Assembly: GCF_003984645.1 (NCBI RefSeq)
Contig: NZ_RWKI01000005.1
Coordinates: 1-64,000, forward strand
Source of the DNA: Variovorax sp. MHTC-1
Lineage (GTDB): Bacteria; Pseudomonadota; Gammaproteobacteria; Burkholderiales; Burkholderiaceae_C
DNA length: 64,000 bases
Direction: 5' to 3'
The notes under the pieces were generated by a model. That model made no database searches. It was not told the origin of the DNA and saw nothing but the letters and a program-made list of their open reading frames with translations. Shown one piece after another: positions 17,765 through 26,947 of the stretch. The number at the start of each line of letters is the position of its first letter. Position 1 is the stretch's first letter. A program made the position numbers and the translations under genes.

Positions 17765-18787
17765 TCAGGCGTACAGCGGCTCCTCCGCCATCGCTTCGCA
17801 CTGGTCGTGCAACATGTTGATCTGCTCCTTCCAGTAGTCGCTGGAGCCGAACCAGGGAAAGTTGATCGGGAAGATCGGGTCGCGCCAGCGCCGTGCGAGC
17901 CAGGCGCTGTAGTGGATCTGGCGCAGCGTGCGCAGCGGTTCGATCAGCGCCAGCTCGCGGCGGTCGAATTCGCGAAACTGCTCGTAGCCCTCGAGCAGGC
18001 CGCTCAGCTGCGCGGTGCGCTGCGGGCGATCGCCGGACAGCAGCATCCACAGGTCCTGCACCGCGAAGCCGGTGCGCGCGTCGTCGAGGTCGACGAAATG
18101 CGGGCCGCCGTCCGGGCGATCGGTGGGAGTCCAGAGGATGTTGCCGGGGTGCACGTCGCCGTGCAGCCGCAGCTTCTTCGGGTCCGCATCGGCGGCCGTG
18201 CCGAGCGCCGTGCCCTCGATCATCTCGAAGGCGGCGTTGCAGGCCTTCTCCCAGTCGCGCTGCACGTCGAGCGGGATCATGTCGTGGCCGAGCAGCCAGT
18301 CGCGCGAGGCGATGCCGAAGCTCTGCAAATCCAGCGACGGCCGCACTTCGAAGGTTCGCGCCGCGCCCACGGTGTGGATGCGCGCGAGGAAGCGGCCCAC
18401 CCATTCGAGCACTTCGAAGTCGTCGAGCTCGGGCCCGCGCCCGCCGCGGTAGGGGCTCACGCTGAAGGCGAAGCCGCCGTGGTGGTGCAGCGTGGCGCCC
18501 GAAAGCGCCAGCGGCGCGACGGCCGGCACTTCGGCGGCCGTGAGCTCGGTGGAGAAGGCGTGCTCCTCCGCGATCTGCGCATCGCTCCAGCGGCCGGGCC
18601 GGTAGAACTTGACCACTACGGCGCTGCGGTCCTCCAGGTACACCTGGTAGACGCGGTTCTCGTAGGAGTTGAGCGCCATGAGCCGGCCATCGCCGTGCAG
18701 GTCGAGCCCGGCCAGCGCGTCCAGCACCACGTCGGGCGTGAGGCTTTCGTAGGGATGGGCGCTGGTTTTCTCGGCGGATGAGCTCAT
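17765..18787 (-). CDS. srkA: SrkA/YihE-like stress-response protein kinase
   Basis: Cytosolic kinase of the aminoglycoside-phosphotransferase fold, 340 aa, close to E. coli YihE/SrkA (328 aa). The catalytic loop HGDVHPGN is at residues 209-216 and the metal-binding DLDD at 233-236; the nucleotide-binding lysine is probably in VVVKFYRPGRW near 60-67. The C-terminus FPINFPWFGSSDYWKEQI is a signature of this family. In E. coli the enzyme opposes MazF-linked stress death; that role here is by homology. It is convergent with the Bug gene and followed upstream by DUF2855 on the same strand. Confidence 0.9.
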   Translation of the reverse strand: MSSSAEKTSAHPYESLTPDVVLDALAGLDLHGDGRLMALNSYENRVYQVYLEDRSAVVVKFYRPGRWSDAQIAEEHAFSTELTAAEVPAVAPLALSGATLHHHGGFAFSVSPYRGGRGPELDDFEVLEWVGRFLARIHTVGAARTFEVRPSLDLQSFGIASRDWLLGHDMIPLDVQRDWEKACNAAFEMIEGTALGTAADADPKKLRLHGDVHPGNILWTPTDRPDGGPHFVDLDDARTGFAVQDLWMLLSGDRPQRTAQLSGLLEGYEQFREFDRRELALIEPLRTLRQIHYSAWLARRWRDPIFPINFPWFGSSDYWKEQINMLHDQCEAMAEEPLYA

Positions 18788-18800
18788 CCGGCCATTGTCG

Positions 18801-19916
18801 CTACCTCGAAGCCCTGGAAAGCGACAAGATGTGCCCGCTGCGCGGATCGCCGCGTCCCGACAGCACCTGCGCATAGGCGGCCTGCACCGCCGCAGGGCCG
18901 TCGTGGCGCTCGACCACGAGCCACGGCGCAGCGGACTGCGCCACCTTCGCGATGAAGCCCTGCCAGGCCTGCACCATGCGCCGGCCGAATTCGTCGCCGC
19001 CCCATTCCTCGGTGCGCTTCTTGATCTGGGCCGGCGCGAAGAAGAAGGCGGCACGCGGCCCCGGAAGCTCCTTGGCGGTGCCGCTCGGCGCGAGCTGTTC
19101 GACGTGCGTGCCGCCGATGACGCAGTCGTGCCGCAGCTGCGAAAAGCGCGTGTGGACCGCGCGCCGCAGCTCGCCATTGCCCGCGAAGTCGATGTAGACG
19201 CAGGGCGCGTCGGCCGCCACCTGGTCGAGTTCCTCGTAGGCCAGCACGCGGTGGTAGCAGCCCAGGTTTTCGCAGAAGGCCTTGTTGGCAGAGGAGGTGA
19301 GGCCGACCACCTCGATGCCGGGCCGCTGGTGCATCTGGAAGGCGGTGCCGTAGGCCGTCTTGCTCGATGCGCTCGACAGCAGCGCGATGCCGGGCCTGGC
19401 GCCGAAGAAATCGTTGTCGTCGAAGAAGTCGTCGATCAGCCAGGAGGTGATGAAGAGCGGCCGCAGCAGGGCCTGCAGGTCTTCGGTGTCGGCGCTGTAG
19501 AGCGGATCGCTCGCGGTGCGGAAGTACTGGTTGTAGACGGCGGGCAGCGCCGCGCGGTGCGGCGCGCCGTCGGTGAAGCGCGCGGCCGACAGCCGCTCGG
19601 GCGCCAGCACCACGCTCGAGGCCATCGGCACGTAGCCGTAGAGGCGCTCGCCCGCCGCGACGCCCGGATGCAGCGACTGCACCACCGAGCCGAAGCCCCA
19701 GACCGGGATCGAACCCCAGCCTTCCTCGCCGGTCGGGAAGAACTGCCAGTAGCTCATCGACTCGCCGAAGGCGGCGTAGGTGATGTTGTTGGACGTGAGG
19801 GCGAAGCTGTCGATGCGCAAACGGACCTGCCCGTCGGCCAGGGGCGCATCGTCGGCGGCGCGCACGCGGGTGGTGGAGAGATCGTCCTTGCGGATCAGGA
19901 AGTCTGTGGTGCTCAT
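18801..19916 (-). CDS. DUF2855 family protein
   Basis: A 371-aa soluble protein. It has the layout of a medium-chain reductase relative: an N-terminal GroES-like region with ITYAAFGESMSYWQFFP, and a central segment LLSSASSKTAYGTAFQM that occupies the place of a nucleotide-binding fold. These features match DUF2855 (COG2130-like relatives), whose reaction is not known. No zinc ligands are seen. It starts with ATG at 19916 and ends 13 nt before srkA, with which it may be co-transcribed. Confidence 0.85.
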   Translation of the reverse strand: MSTTDFLIRKDDLSTTRVRAADDAPLADGQVRLRIDSFALTSNNITYAAFGESMSYWQFFPTGEEGWGSIPVWGFGSVVQSLHPGVAAGERLYGYVPMASSVVLAPERLSAARFTDGAPHRAALPAVYNQYFRTASDPLYSADTEDLQALLRPLFITSWLIDDFFDDNDFFGARPGIALLSSASSKTAYGTAFQMHQRPGIEVVGLTSSANKAFCENLGCYHRVLAYEELDQVAADAPCVYIDFAGNGELRRAVHTRFSQLRHDCVIGGTHVEQLAPSGTAKELPGPRAAFFFAPAQIKKRTEEWGGDEFGRRMVQAWQGFIAKVAQSAAPWLVVERHDGPAAVQAAYAQVLSGRGDPRSGHILSLSRASR

Positions 19917-19921
19917 TAAAA

Positions 19922-19975
19922 AACCTCCGCGCTACGCGCTACGGTATTCGCCTTGGGAACGGCCCGGCGGCTCAT
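19922..19975. repeat. Interspersed repeat (AACCTCCGCGCT type), copy 1
   Basis: The element begins AACCTCCGCGCTACGCGCTA and ends GGCGGCTCAT. A related copy lies at 62648-62704 with the same ends and a diverged centre. It lies just upstream of the DUF2855 gene. It contains the palindrome CGCGCTACGCG-like core. Role unknown. Confidence 0.6.
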
Positions 19976-20017
19976 CAAATCACCTTAGCGCAGACCCATC
20001 TCCGCTGCATGAAAAAA

Positions 20018-20055
20018 GCCCGGCGCCGCGTCACCCATGTGACGCGGCGCCGGGC
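20018..20055 (-). terminator. Rho-independent terminator of ohr
   Basis: A perfect 17-bp stem (20018-20034 with 20039-20055) with a 4-nt loop. On the minus strand it is followed by six T residues. It lies 19 nt after the stop codon of ohr, so it ends the ohrR-ohr transcript. Confidence 0.93.
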
Positions 20056-20073
20056 TTGCGCCGGCTTTGGCGA

Positions 20074-20502
20074 TCAGGCGATCGAGAGCTCGACCTCGAT
20101 GTTGCCGCGCGTGGCGTTCGAGTACGGGCAGACCTGGTGGGCGGTGTCGACCAGCAGCTTCTTCTGCGCGTCGTCGAGGCCCGGCAGCGTGATCGCGAGC
20201 TTGACCGCGATGCCGTAGGCCTTGCCCTCGTTGATCGGGCCGAGCGACACGCTGGCGTCCACCGCCACGTCTTCCGGCACCTTGACGTTGATCTTGGGCG
20301 CCACGGCCTTCATCGCGCCGATGAAGCAGGCCGAGTAGCCGACCGCGAACAGCTGTTCGGGGTTGGTGCCGGGCTTGCCGGAGCCGGGCGGGTTCAGCTT
20401 GACGTCGAGCGCGTCGTCGCTGGACTTGCCGGCGCCGCCGTCGCGGCCGCCGGTGGTGTGGGACTGGGCGGTGTACAGGACTTTGTCGAGCTTGGTGGCC
20501 AT
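20074..20502 (-). CDS. ohr: Organic hydroperoxide resistance protein Ohr
   Basis: Thiol peroxidase that reduces organic and fatty-acid hydroperoxides, 142 aa, the usual length. The redox pair is Cys59 (in VGYSACFIGAM) and Cys125 (in HQVCPYSNATRGN), and the conserved active-site Arg is probably Arg20 in TTGGRDG. The OsmC-like fold ends NIEVELSI. The gene lies 64 nt after ohrR on the same strand, the usual arrangement for peroxide-inducible control. Confidence 0.97.
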   Translation of the reverse strand: MATKLDKVLYTAQSHTTGGRDGGAGKSSDDALDVKLNPPGSGKPGTNPEQLFAVGYSACFIGAMKAVAPKINVKVPEDVAVDASVSLGPINEGKAYGIAVKLAITLPGLDDAQKKLLVDTAHQVCPYSNATRGNIEVELSIA

Positions 20503-20566
20503 GGTGATTCCTTCAGGTTGGTTGGGGGAGAAAAATGCTTCGGCGGGCCGAAGCGAGGGGAGAAAA

Positions 20567-21019
20567 CTAGGCTGCGGCCTTGACGCGATCCCTCAGTCGC
20601 TGGATCTGCTGCGTGAGCGCCACCAGCTCTTCGACCGAGCACTGGGAGGCCGCCATCAGGCAGGCCGGAACGCTCGCCGCGCGCGCCTTGAGACGGCGGC
20701 CCGCAGCCGAAAGACTGACGTGCACGCGCCGCTCGTCGGCCACGTCGCGGATGCGCGCCACCAGGCCGTTGGCTTCGAGGCGCTTCAGGAGCGGCGTCAG
20801 CGTGCCCGAGTCGAGCGAGAGCCGCTCACCGAGCTCCGAGACCATGAGACCGTCACGCTCCCATAACACCAGCATCACAAGATACTGGGGATAGGTGAGC
20901 TTCAGCTTGTCGAGCAGCGGCTTGTACAGCTTGGTCATCGCCAGCGATGCGGAGTACACCGCAAAGCAGAGCTGGTTGTCGAGCCGCAGCATGTCGTCGG
21001 CGGATGGCGTGGCAGGCAT
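20567..21019 (-). CDS. ohrR: MarR-family peroxide sensor OhrR
   Basis: Repressor of 150 aa. The sensing cysteine is Cys18 in LDNQLCFAVYS, followed by the Tyr-rich segment and a winged helix (LTPLLKRLEANGLVARIRDVADERRV). Two further cysteines, Cys120 and Cys127, near the C-terminus mark it as a 2-Cys OhrR like that of Xanthomonas, in which peroxide forms an intersubunit disulfide. The ATG at 21019 is only about 8 nt below a good -10 box, so the mRNA may be leaderless; the next Met is at 20992. An AT-rich palindromic operator lies just upstream, implying autorepression. Confidence 0.95.
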   Translation of the reverse strand: MPATPSADDMLRLDNQLCFAVYSASLAMTKLYKPLLDKLKLTYPQYLVMLVLWERDGLMVSELGERLSLDSGTLTPLLKRLEANGLVARIRDVADERRVHVSLSAAGRRLKARAASVPACLMAASQCSVEELVALTQQIQRLRDRVKAAA

Positions 21020-21027
21020 GGGCTGGA

Positions 21028-21062
21028 TTGTAGCTGGCAATTAAATTGTGTGCAATTTAAAT
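21028..21062 (-). promoter_or_regulatory. ohrR promoter with OhrR operator
   Basis: On the minus strand, -35 TTGCAC (21055-21050) and -10 TACAAT (21033-21028) are 16 bp apart. The spacer and -35 are covered by the AT-rich palindrome CAATTAAATTG (21038-21048) and the adjoining ATTTAAAT (21055-21062). MarR/OhrR proteins bind such AT-rich inverted repeats, so this is the probable autoregulatory site. It stands out strongly against the high-GC background. Confidence 0.7.
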
Positions 21063-21106
21063 GGTAAGTGCGTGTTTCGAAAGGCGGCGCATCGCGCCGC
21101 CGGCCT

Positions 21107-21922
21107 TCACCGCCCGCTGAAACGCGCCGGCCGCCGTTCGACGAAGGCGCGCACGCCCTCGGCCGCGTCCTCGCTGTTGGCGAGGCGCTGCTGCACCGGG
21201 ATGAAATCCGCCACTGCCGCCAGCGGCCCCTGCTCGATGGCCTTCATCACGTTGAGGCGGGTCGCGACCACCGCCAGCGGCGCCTGGGCCGCGATGCGCT
21301 GAGCGATGCGCAGCGCTTCATCCAGCTCCTGCCCGGCCGGCACCACCTTCTGCACGAAGTGCAGGCGGAAGGCCTCGGCGCTGTCGAACTCGTCGGCCGT
21401 GAGCAGGTGCAGCATCGCGTTGCCGAGGCCGGCGCGCTCGGCCATGCGCAGCGTGGCGCCGCCGGTGGCCATGATGCCGCGCTGCACTTCCATCTGAGAG
21501 AAGCGGCAGTTGTCGGCCGCTACCACGATGTCGGCAGCCAGCATCAGCTCGATGCCGACGGTGAAGCAGATGCCCTTGACCGCGACCACCATCGGCTTCT
21601 CGCGCCGCCGGTAGCCGGGCAGTCCGTAGTCGTGCGGCTCGACCAGTCCTTCGGGGGTCGCCTTCTCGCCGCGCTTCATGTACTCGGCCACGGCGGGCAG
21701 GTCGAGCCCGGCCGTGAAGTGATCGCCGAACGCATGCAGCACGCCCACGCGCAGGGCGGGGTCGTCGTCGAGCCGCGTGTAGGCCTCGGCCAGTTCGCGG
21801 AACATGCGCGGCGTCCAGCCGTTGCGCTTGGCAGGGCGGTTGATGCCGATCAGGAGCACATGGCCGAGCACCTGGGTGTCGATGCAGCCTTCGGGCGGGG
21901 GCGTGGTGGGGATGGCGGTCAT
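21107..21922 (-). CDS. Enoyl-CoA hydratase/isomerase family protein
   Basis: Crotonase-fold enzyme of 271 aa. The two oxyanion-hole segments are HFTAGLDLPAV (about residues 68-78) and KGICFTVGIELMLAADIV (about 115-132). The position of the catalytic Glu of classical hydratases is not clear, so it may act as hydratase or isomerase. It ends the transcript started by the 3-hydroxyacyl-CoA dehydrogenase gene, 7 nt away, so both probably serve beta-oxidation of an acyl-CoA. The ATG follows a short GC-rich leader. Confidence 0.9.
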   Translation of the reverse strand: MTAIPTTPPPEGCIDTQVLGHVLLIGINRPAKRNGWTPRMFRELAEAYTRLDDDPALRVGVLHAFGDHFTAGLDLPAVAEYMKRGEKATPEGLVEPHDYGLPGYRRREKPMVVAVKGICFTVGIELMLAADIVVAADNCRFSQMEVQRGIMATGGATLRMAERAGLGNAMLHLLTADEFDSAEAFRLHFVQKVVPAGQELDEALRIAQRIAAQAPLAVVATRLNVMKAIEQGPLAAVADFIPVQQRLANSEDAAEGVRAFVERRPARFSGR

Positions 21923-21929
21923 GGCGGCC

Positions 21930-22778
21930 TCAGTAGGTGTAGACGCCGCGGCCGGTCTTGCGGCCCAGCTGCCCGGCCGCGACCATCTCCTTCAGGAGCG
22001 GGCACGGCCGGTACTTCGAGTCGCCGAACTGCTCGAGGTAGACCTCCATCACCGCCAGGCAGACATCGAGCCCGATCATGTCGGCCAGCGCCAGCGGGCC
22101 GATGGGCTGGTTGCAGCCGAGCTTCATGCCGGCGTCGATGTCCTCCGCGGTCGCGAGCCCTTCGGCCAGCACGAAGAAGGCCTCGTTGATCATCGGCACC
22201 AGGATGCGGTTGACCACGAAACCGGGCGCATTCTTCACCGTGATCGGCGACTTGCCCAGCGCCACGGCCAACGCCTTCACCGCATCGTGCGTCGCGTCGC
22301 TGGTGAGATAGCCGCGGATGATCTCGACCAGCGCCATCATAGGCACCGGGTTGAAGAAGTGCATGCCAATGAAGCGGTCGGGCCGCGAGGTGGCGGCCGC
22401 CAGCTGGGTGATCGAGATCGACGAGGTGTTGGACGCGATGATCGCCTCCGGCGCGAGCAGGGCGTCGACCTGCTTCAGGATCTTGAGCTTGAGCGCGTGG
22501 TTCTCGGTCGCGGCCTCGATCACGAGCTCCGCAGCCTTCAGGTCCTCGTAGTTCGTCGAGCCCTTGATCAGCGCCAGCGCCGCATCCTTCTGGGCGGCAG
22601 TGAGCTTGTCTTTCTTGATCAGGCGGTCGAGGCTGCCGGCCACGGTGGCCATGCCTTTGTCGACCGCGGCCTGCGCGACGTCGACCATCACCACCTTCAC
22701 GCCCGCGACCGCGCAGGCCTGCGCGATGCCGTTGCCCATCGTGCCCGCGCCGATGATCCCGACCGTCTGAATCGCCAT
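21930..22778 (-). CDS. hbd: 3-hydroxybutyryl-CoA dehydrogenase
   Basis: NAD(P)-dependent 3-hydroxyacyl-CoA dehydrogenase, 282 aa, the family's usual length. The Rossmann motif GAGTMGNG spans residues 10-17. The SNTSS substrate loop is at 116-120, His140 in GMHFFNPVP is the catalytic His, and NAPGFVVNR follows. The C-terminal domain starts IDAGMKLGCNQPIGPL. A clear AAGGAG ribosome site sets the ATG at 22778. It is divergent from purT across 59 nt and is followed by the hydratase gene. Confidence 0.96.
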   Translation of the reverse strand: MAIQTVGIIGAGTMGNGIAQACAVAGVKVVMVDVAQAAVDKGMATVAGSLDRLIKKDKLTAAQKDAALALIKGSTNYEDLKAAELVIEAATENHALKLKILKQVDALLAPEAIIASNTSSISITQLAAATSRPDRFIGMHFFNPVPMMALVEIIRGYLTSDATHDAVKALAVALGKSPITVKNAPGFVVNRILVPMINEAFFVLAEGLATAEDIDAGMKLGCNQPIGPLALADMIGLDVCLAVMEVYLEQFGDSKYRPCPLLKEMVAAGQLGRKTGRGVYTY

Positions 22779-22837
22779 TTGAAAACTCCTTGGAAAATTG
22801 GCCATTGTGGTTCAGCCCCTGATTTAAAGTCGTCGCT

Positions 22838-24052
22838 ATGACGACTCTCGGAACCCCTCTCTCTCCCTCCGCAACCCGCGTGATGCTGCTCGGCTCCGGC
22901 GAACTCGGCAAGGAGGTCCTGATCGCGCTGCAGCGCCTGGGCGTGGAGACCATCGCGGTCGACCGCTACGAGAACGCGCCCGGCCAGCAGGTGGCGCACC
23001 ACGCGCGCACCATCGCGATGAGCGACCCCGATCAGCTGAAGGCGCTGATCGAGGCCGAGAAGCCGCAGCTCGTGGTGCCCGAGATCGAGGCCATCGCCAC
23101 GCCCATGCTGCAGCAGCTGGAAGACGCGGGCGTGGTGCGCGTGATCCCGACCGCGCGCGCCGCGCGCCTCACGATGGACCGCGAGGGCATCCGCCGCCTG
23201 GCCGCCGAAACGCTGGGCGTGCCGACCAGCCCTTACAAGTTCTGCGATTCGCTGGCCGAGCTGCAGGCCGCGATCGACGGCGCGAGCGGAAAGGCAATCG
23301 GCTACCCCTGCATCGTCAAGCCGGTGATGAGCAGCTCGGGCAAGGGCCAGAGCAGGATCGACGGCCCGGCCGACATGCAGAAGGCCTGGGACTACGCGAT
23401 GGCGGGCGGCCGGGTGAGCCACGGCCGCGTGATCGTCGAGGGCTTCATCGACTTCGACTACGAGATCACGCTGCTGACCGTGCGCGCGCTCGATGCCGCG
23501 GGTGCGGTGCAGACGCAGTTCTGCGAGCCGATCGGCCATGTGCAGGTGAGCGGCGACTATGTCGAGAGCTGGCAGCCGCATCCGATGGCACCGGCCGCGC
23601 TGCAAAAGGCGCAGCAGATCGCGCAGGCGGTGACGGCCGATCTCGGCGGGCAGGGGCTTTTCGGCGTCGAGCTGTTCGTCAAGGGCGAGGAGGTCTGGTT
23701 CAGCGAAGTCAGCCCGCGCCCGCACGACACCGGCATGGTGACCATGGCCACCCAATGGCAGAACGAGTTCGAGCTGCATGCGCGCGCCATCCTCGGCCTG
23801 CCGGTGGATACCGCGCTCAAGAGCCCGGGCGCCAGCGCCGTGATCTACGGCAGCGTGGACGCGACCGGCATCGCCTTCGACGGCGTTGCCCACGCCCTGC
23901 AAGTACCGGGCAGCGAGGTGCGCCTATTCGGCAAGCCCGAGAGTTTCGTCAAGCGGCGCATGGGCGTGGCGCTGGCGCATGCGGCCGACGTCGAGACCGC
24001 GCGCCGCAACGCGAAGGAAGCCGCCTCGCGCGTCAGGCCGCGCCAGGCCTGA
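22838..24052 (+). CDS. purT: Phosphoribosylglycinamide formyltransferase 2
   Basis: Formate-dependent GAR transformylase, an ATP-grasp enzyme of purine synthesis that makes formyl-GAR from GAR, formate and ATP. The 404-aa product has the N-terminal GSGELGKEV motif (residues 19-27), [16 protein letters not shown] and [10 protein letters not shown] typical of Pur[13 protein letters not shown] in the ATP-binding part and [14 protein letters not shown] near 290-303. The length and order match E. coli PurT (392 aa). Its start codon follows an AT-rich divergent promoter region shared with the dehydrogenase gene. Confidence 0.97.
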   Translation: MTTLGTPLSPSATRVMLLGSGELGKEVLIALQRLGVETIAVDRYENAPGQQVAHHARTIAMSDPDQLKALIEAEKPQLVVPEIEAIATPMLQQLEDAGVVRVIPTARAARLTMDREGIRRLAAETLGVPTSPYKFCDSLAELQAAIDGASGKAIGYPCIVKPVMSSSGKGQSRIDGPADMQKAWDYAMAGGRVSHGRVIVEGFIDFDYEITLLTVRALDAAGAVQTQFCEPIGHVQVSGDYVESWQPHPMAPAALQKAQQIAQAVTADLGGQGLFGVELFVKGEEVWFSEVSPRPHDTGMVTMATQWQNEFELHARAILGLPVDTALKSPGASAVIYGSVDATGIAFDGVAHALQVPGSEVRLFGKPESFVKRRMGVALAHAADVETARRNAKEAASRVRPRQA

Positions 24053-24077
24053 GTTCCGGTCGATCGAGGAGCCCGTC

Positions 24078-25025
24078 ATGCTGCACCCCCAAGCCCAAGC
24101 CTTCATCGATCTCCTGCTGCAGCGCGGCGTGCCGCCCACCCATACGCTGTCTCCGGTGGACGCGCGCGCCTTCTACCGCGAGCGGCGCAGCGTCACACAG
24201 CCTTCGCCCGGCGAAGTGGCCGAAGTGCGCGAGCTCAGCGCGCCGGGCCCGCATGGCGCGATCCCGCTGCGGCTCTACCGCCCGCTGGGCACGGCCCGCG
24301 CCGACGTGCTGCCGGTGCTGGTCTACTACCACGGCGGCGGCTGGACCATCGGCGACCTCGACACCCACGACACGCTGTGCCGCGAACTCGCCAACCTCTC
24401 GGGCTGCGCGGTGGTGGCGGTCGACTACCGCATGGGTCCGGAACACCGGTTCCCGGCCGCGGTCGACGACGTGCTCGCCGCCACGCGCTGGGTGCGCAAG
24501 GAAGCGGGCGCGCTCGGCCTCGATGCCGGCCGCCTCGCGGTCGGCGGCGACAGCGCCGGCGGCAACCTCGCGGCGGTGGCGGCGATCGCGGCGCGCGATG
24601 CCGGCGATCTGCCCATCGCCTTCCAACTGCTGATCTATCCGGCGACCGACATGCGCTGCGTGCACCCTTCGCATACGAGCAACGGGCAGGGCTATGTGCT
24701 CACCAGCGACACCATCAAGTACTTCCACGACCACTACATCACCGATCCGAAGCACGACCTCGACTGGCGCGCCTCGCCGCTCCTGCACCCCGACCTGTCG
24801 CGTCTGCCGCCGGCGCTGGTGCTCACCGCAGGCTACGACCCGCTGCGCGACGAAGGGCTGGACTATGCGCGCGCGCTGACCGCGGCCGGCAACCGCGCGG
24901 TCTACGTCTGCTTCGAGCGCCAGATCCATGGCTTCATCACCATGGGCCGGCTGATCGACGAGGCGAACGCGGCGGTGGCGATGTGCGCCGGCGAGCTGCG
25001 CCGGGCGCTGATGCCGGGCTCCTAG
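24078..25025 (+). CDS. Alpha/beta hydrolase, hormone-sensitive-lipase (HSL) type esterase
   Basis: Carboxylesterase of 315 aa. The oxyanion motif HGGGW is at residues 85-89, the nucleophile elbow GDSAGG at 157-162 (Ser159), and the probable Asp254 and His284 complete the triad (GYDPLRDEG and IHGF). These are the hallmarks of HSL-family esterases that act on short acyl esters. A GAGGAG ribosome site precedes the ATG. It follows purT by 25 nt but functional linkage is not evident. Confidence 0.93.
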   Translation: MLHPQAQAFIDLLLQRGVPPTHTLSPVDARAFYRERRSVTQPSPGEVAEVRELSAPGPHGAIPLRLYRPLGTARADVLPVLVYYHGGGWTIGDLDTHDTLCRELANLSGCAVVAVDYRMGPEHRFPAAVDDVLAATRWVRKEAGALGLDAGRLAVGGDSAGGNLAAVAAIAARDAGDLPIAFQLLIYPATDMRCVHPSHTSNGQGYVLTSDTIKYFHDHYITDPKHDLDWRASPLLHPDLSRLPPALVLTAGYDPLRDEGLDYARALTAAGNRAVYVCFERQIHGFITMGRLIDEANAAVAMCAGELRRALMPGS

Positions 25026-25112
25026 GGAAAGTCCCCGCACCCCGTATCGCCGCGTCGCTCCGGGCGCCGCTACGATCCTGCGAGCGCGACGCGAGCGCAG
25101 GAGGCTTTCATC

Positions 25113-25910
25113 TTGGGTACCAGGACGGACACTGACCGCAGCGGCAACAGCAGGGGCGAACGCCTCATGTGGCTCACGCGCGAGCGCGTCTTCTATGCCG
25201 GCCTGCTGGGTGCGGCGGCCGAGCGCAGCCTGGGTGGCCATGGCGTCTACGTGTCGCCGGCCGGAAGGCCGAACCGCATCCGCATCGGCGGCGGCGCCTG
25301 GCAAAGCGGCGAGCTGCTGGTGGTGCCGCCGCAGGTGCCGCACCGGGTCGAGAGCGAAGAGCCGCTGATCCTCAACCTGCTGATCGAATCGGAGTCGGTC
25401 GATCCGGCGCAGCTGCCGGACTTCCTGCAGCGCTGCGGCGCCGTCGAGGCGCCGGACTTCGTCCGGCACGTCCGCGCCGCCCATGCGCGACTGCTTGCCG
25501 CCGCCGGCCGCGAGCGCTTCGGCGATCTCGACTTCGACACGCTGTTCTTCGGCCGGCCGCTCGTCGCGCGCCCGATCGACGCACGCATCCGCCAGGTGGT
25601 GGAGCGCATCGTCGACGACCCGGCGCTGCCGGTCTCGGCCGAGGAATGCGCGGCCTCGGTGCGGCTCTCGTTCTCGCGCTTCCTGCATCTGTTCAAGCAG
25701 GAGATCGGCGTCCCGTTCCGCGCCTTCCGCGCCTGGAAGCGGGCGCGCAGCCTGCTGCGCCATGTGCGGCAATCCGCCACGCTGACCGACATCGCGCTCG
25801 ACACCGGTTATCCCGACTCGACCCATTTCAGCCACTCGATCCGACAGGTCTACGGCCTGCGGCCCAGCGACATCCTCGCCGGCTCGCGGCGGCTCGCCGT
25901 CTTTCAATGA
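25113..25910 (+). CDS. AraC-family regulator
   Basis: Transcription activator of 265 aa with an N-terminal cupin-like sensor part (about 45-130) and a C-terminal pair of helix-turn-helix motifs: SAEECAASVRLSFSRFLHLF and TLTDIALDTGYPDSTHFSHS. I start it at TTG 25113 because a perfect AGGAGG (25099-25104) lies 8 nt before it; the next ATG at 25167 has no such site. It ends 11 nt before the Liv permease gene and is probably the regulator of that importer-ligase operon; effector unknown. Confidence 0.9.
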   Translation: MGTRTDTDRSGNSRGERLMWLTRERVFYAGLLGAAAERSLGGHGVYVSPAGRPNRIRIGGGAWQSGELLVVPPQVPHRVESEEPLILNLLIESESVDPAQLPDFLQRCGAVEAPDFVRHVRAAHARLLAAAGRERFGDLDFDTLFFGRPLVARPIDARIRQVVERIVDDPALPVSAEECAASVRLSFSRFLHLFKQEIGVPFRAFRAWKRARSLLRHVRQSATLTDIALDTGYPDSTHFSHSIRQVYGLRPSDILAGSRRLAVFQ

Positions 25911-25921
25911 AAGAGGCCTGA

Positions 25922-26797
25922 TTGCAAGTCCTCCAGCTCCTGCTTTCAGGCATCGCGCAAGGCTGCATCTACGGCCTGATCGCGCTGGGGTTCGTGCTGA
26001 TCTACAAGGCCACCGAAACCGTGAGCTTCGCCCAGGGCGATCTCATGATGCTGGGCGCCTTCGGTGCCTTCGCCGGCATGGCCTTGTTCGGGCTGCCTTT
26101 CTGGCTCGCAGCGCTGCTGGCCCTGGTGGCGATGGCGGCCTTCGGCGTGCTGCTCGAGCTGGTCGTGATCCGGCCGATCCTCGGGCAGCCGCAGTTCTCG
26201 ATCGTGATGCTGACCATCGGCATCGGCTACGTGGCACGCGGGCTGATCACCATGATTCCCGCCATCGGCACCGAGACGCACACGCTGCCGGTGCCCTACA
26301 AGGACCAGATCTGGAAGCTGGGCGAGCTGGTGGTCAATGTCGAGCAGATGGCGATCATCCTCTCCACCGCGGTGCTGTGCGGCCTGCTCTACGCGATGTT
26401 CCGCTACAGCAAGCTCGGCATCGCGATGCAGGCCGCGTCGCAGAACCAGCTGGCGGCCTACTACATGGGCATTCCGGTCAAGCGGCTCAACGGGCTGGTG
26501 TGGGGGCTGGCGGCTGCGGTGGCGGCGATTGCCGGCATGCTGCTCGCGCCCATCACCTTCGTGCACGCCAACATGGGCTTCATCGGGCTCAAGGCCTTTC
26601 CGGCAGCGGTGGTGGGCGGCTTCGGCAGCCTGCCGGGCGCCATCGTCGGCGGGCTGGTGATCGGCATCGTCGAATCCTTCGCCGGCTTCTATCTGCCCGA
26701 TGGCTTCAAGGACACGGCGCCCTACATCGTGGTGCTTGTGATGTTGATGGTGAAGCCGAATGGGCTGTTCGGCGAGAAGCTGCGCAAAAAGGTATGA
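25922..26797 (+). CDS. livH: LivH-type branched-chain/aromatic acid ABC permease
   Basis: Inner-membrane permease of 291 aa, the LivH-type half. Eight or so hydrophobic helices are visible, with the typical GLIALGFVLIYKATETVSFAQGD start and the VVGGFGSLPGAIVGGL loop near the C-terminus. It starts at TTG 25922, preceded by AAAGAGG at 25909-25916. It is the first importer gene after the AraC regulator and pairs with the livM product below. The substrate, probably a hydrophobic amino acid or aromatic acid, is not evident. Confidence 0.93.
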   Translation: MQVLQLLLSGIAQGCIYGLIALGFVLIYKATETVSFAQGDLMMLGAFGAFAGMALFGLPFWLAALLALVAMAAFGVLLELVVIRPILGQPQFSIVMLTIGIGYVARGLITMIPAIGTETHTLPVPYKDQIWKLGELVVNVEQMAIILSTAVLCGLLYAMFRYSKLGIAMQAASQNQLAAYYMGIPVKRLNGLVWGLAAAVAAIAGMLLAPITFVHANMGFIGLKAFPAAVVGGFGSLPGAIVGGLVIGIVESFAGFYLPDGFKDTAPYIVVLVMLMVKPNGLFGEKLRKKV

Positions 26798-26811
26798 CCA
26801 CCCCCGTTGCT

Positions 26812-26892
26812 TGCTCACTTCGTGTAGCCGCCTCCCCCCTCGAGGGGGCTACACCAGCGGCCCGGCGAAGCCGGTTCCGCGGTGTTCCCCGG
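26812..26892. repeat. Interspersed repeat between livH and livM
   Basis: The block ends ACACCAGCGGCCCGGCGAAG and CCGGTTCCGCGGTGTTCCCC. A copy with the same ACACCAGCGGCCCGGC core is found at 32388-32467, before the binding-protein gene of this operon. Both contain a CCCCC-GGGGG hairpin. It lies in the 150-nt livH-livM gap and interrupts an otherwise compact operon. Confidence 0.75.
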
Positions 26893-26947
26893 ACGGGCCT
26901 CGCTGCGCTTGCCGAGACCGCGCGAGCTTGAAGGAATCAAGCAAGCC

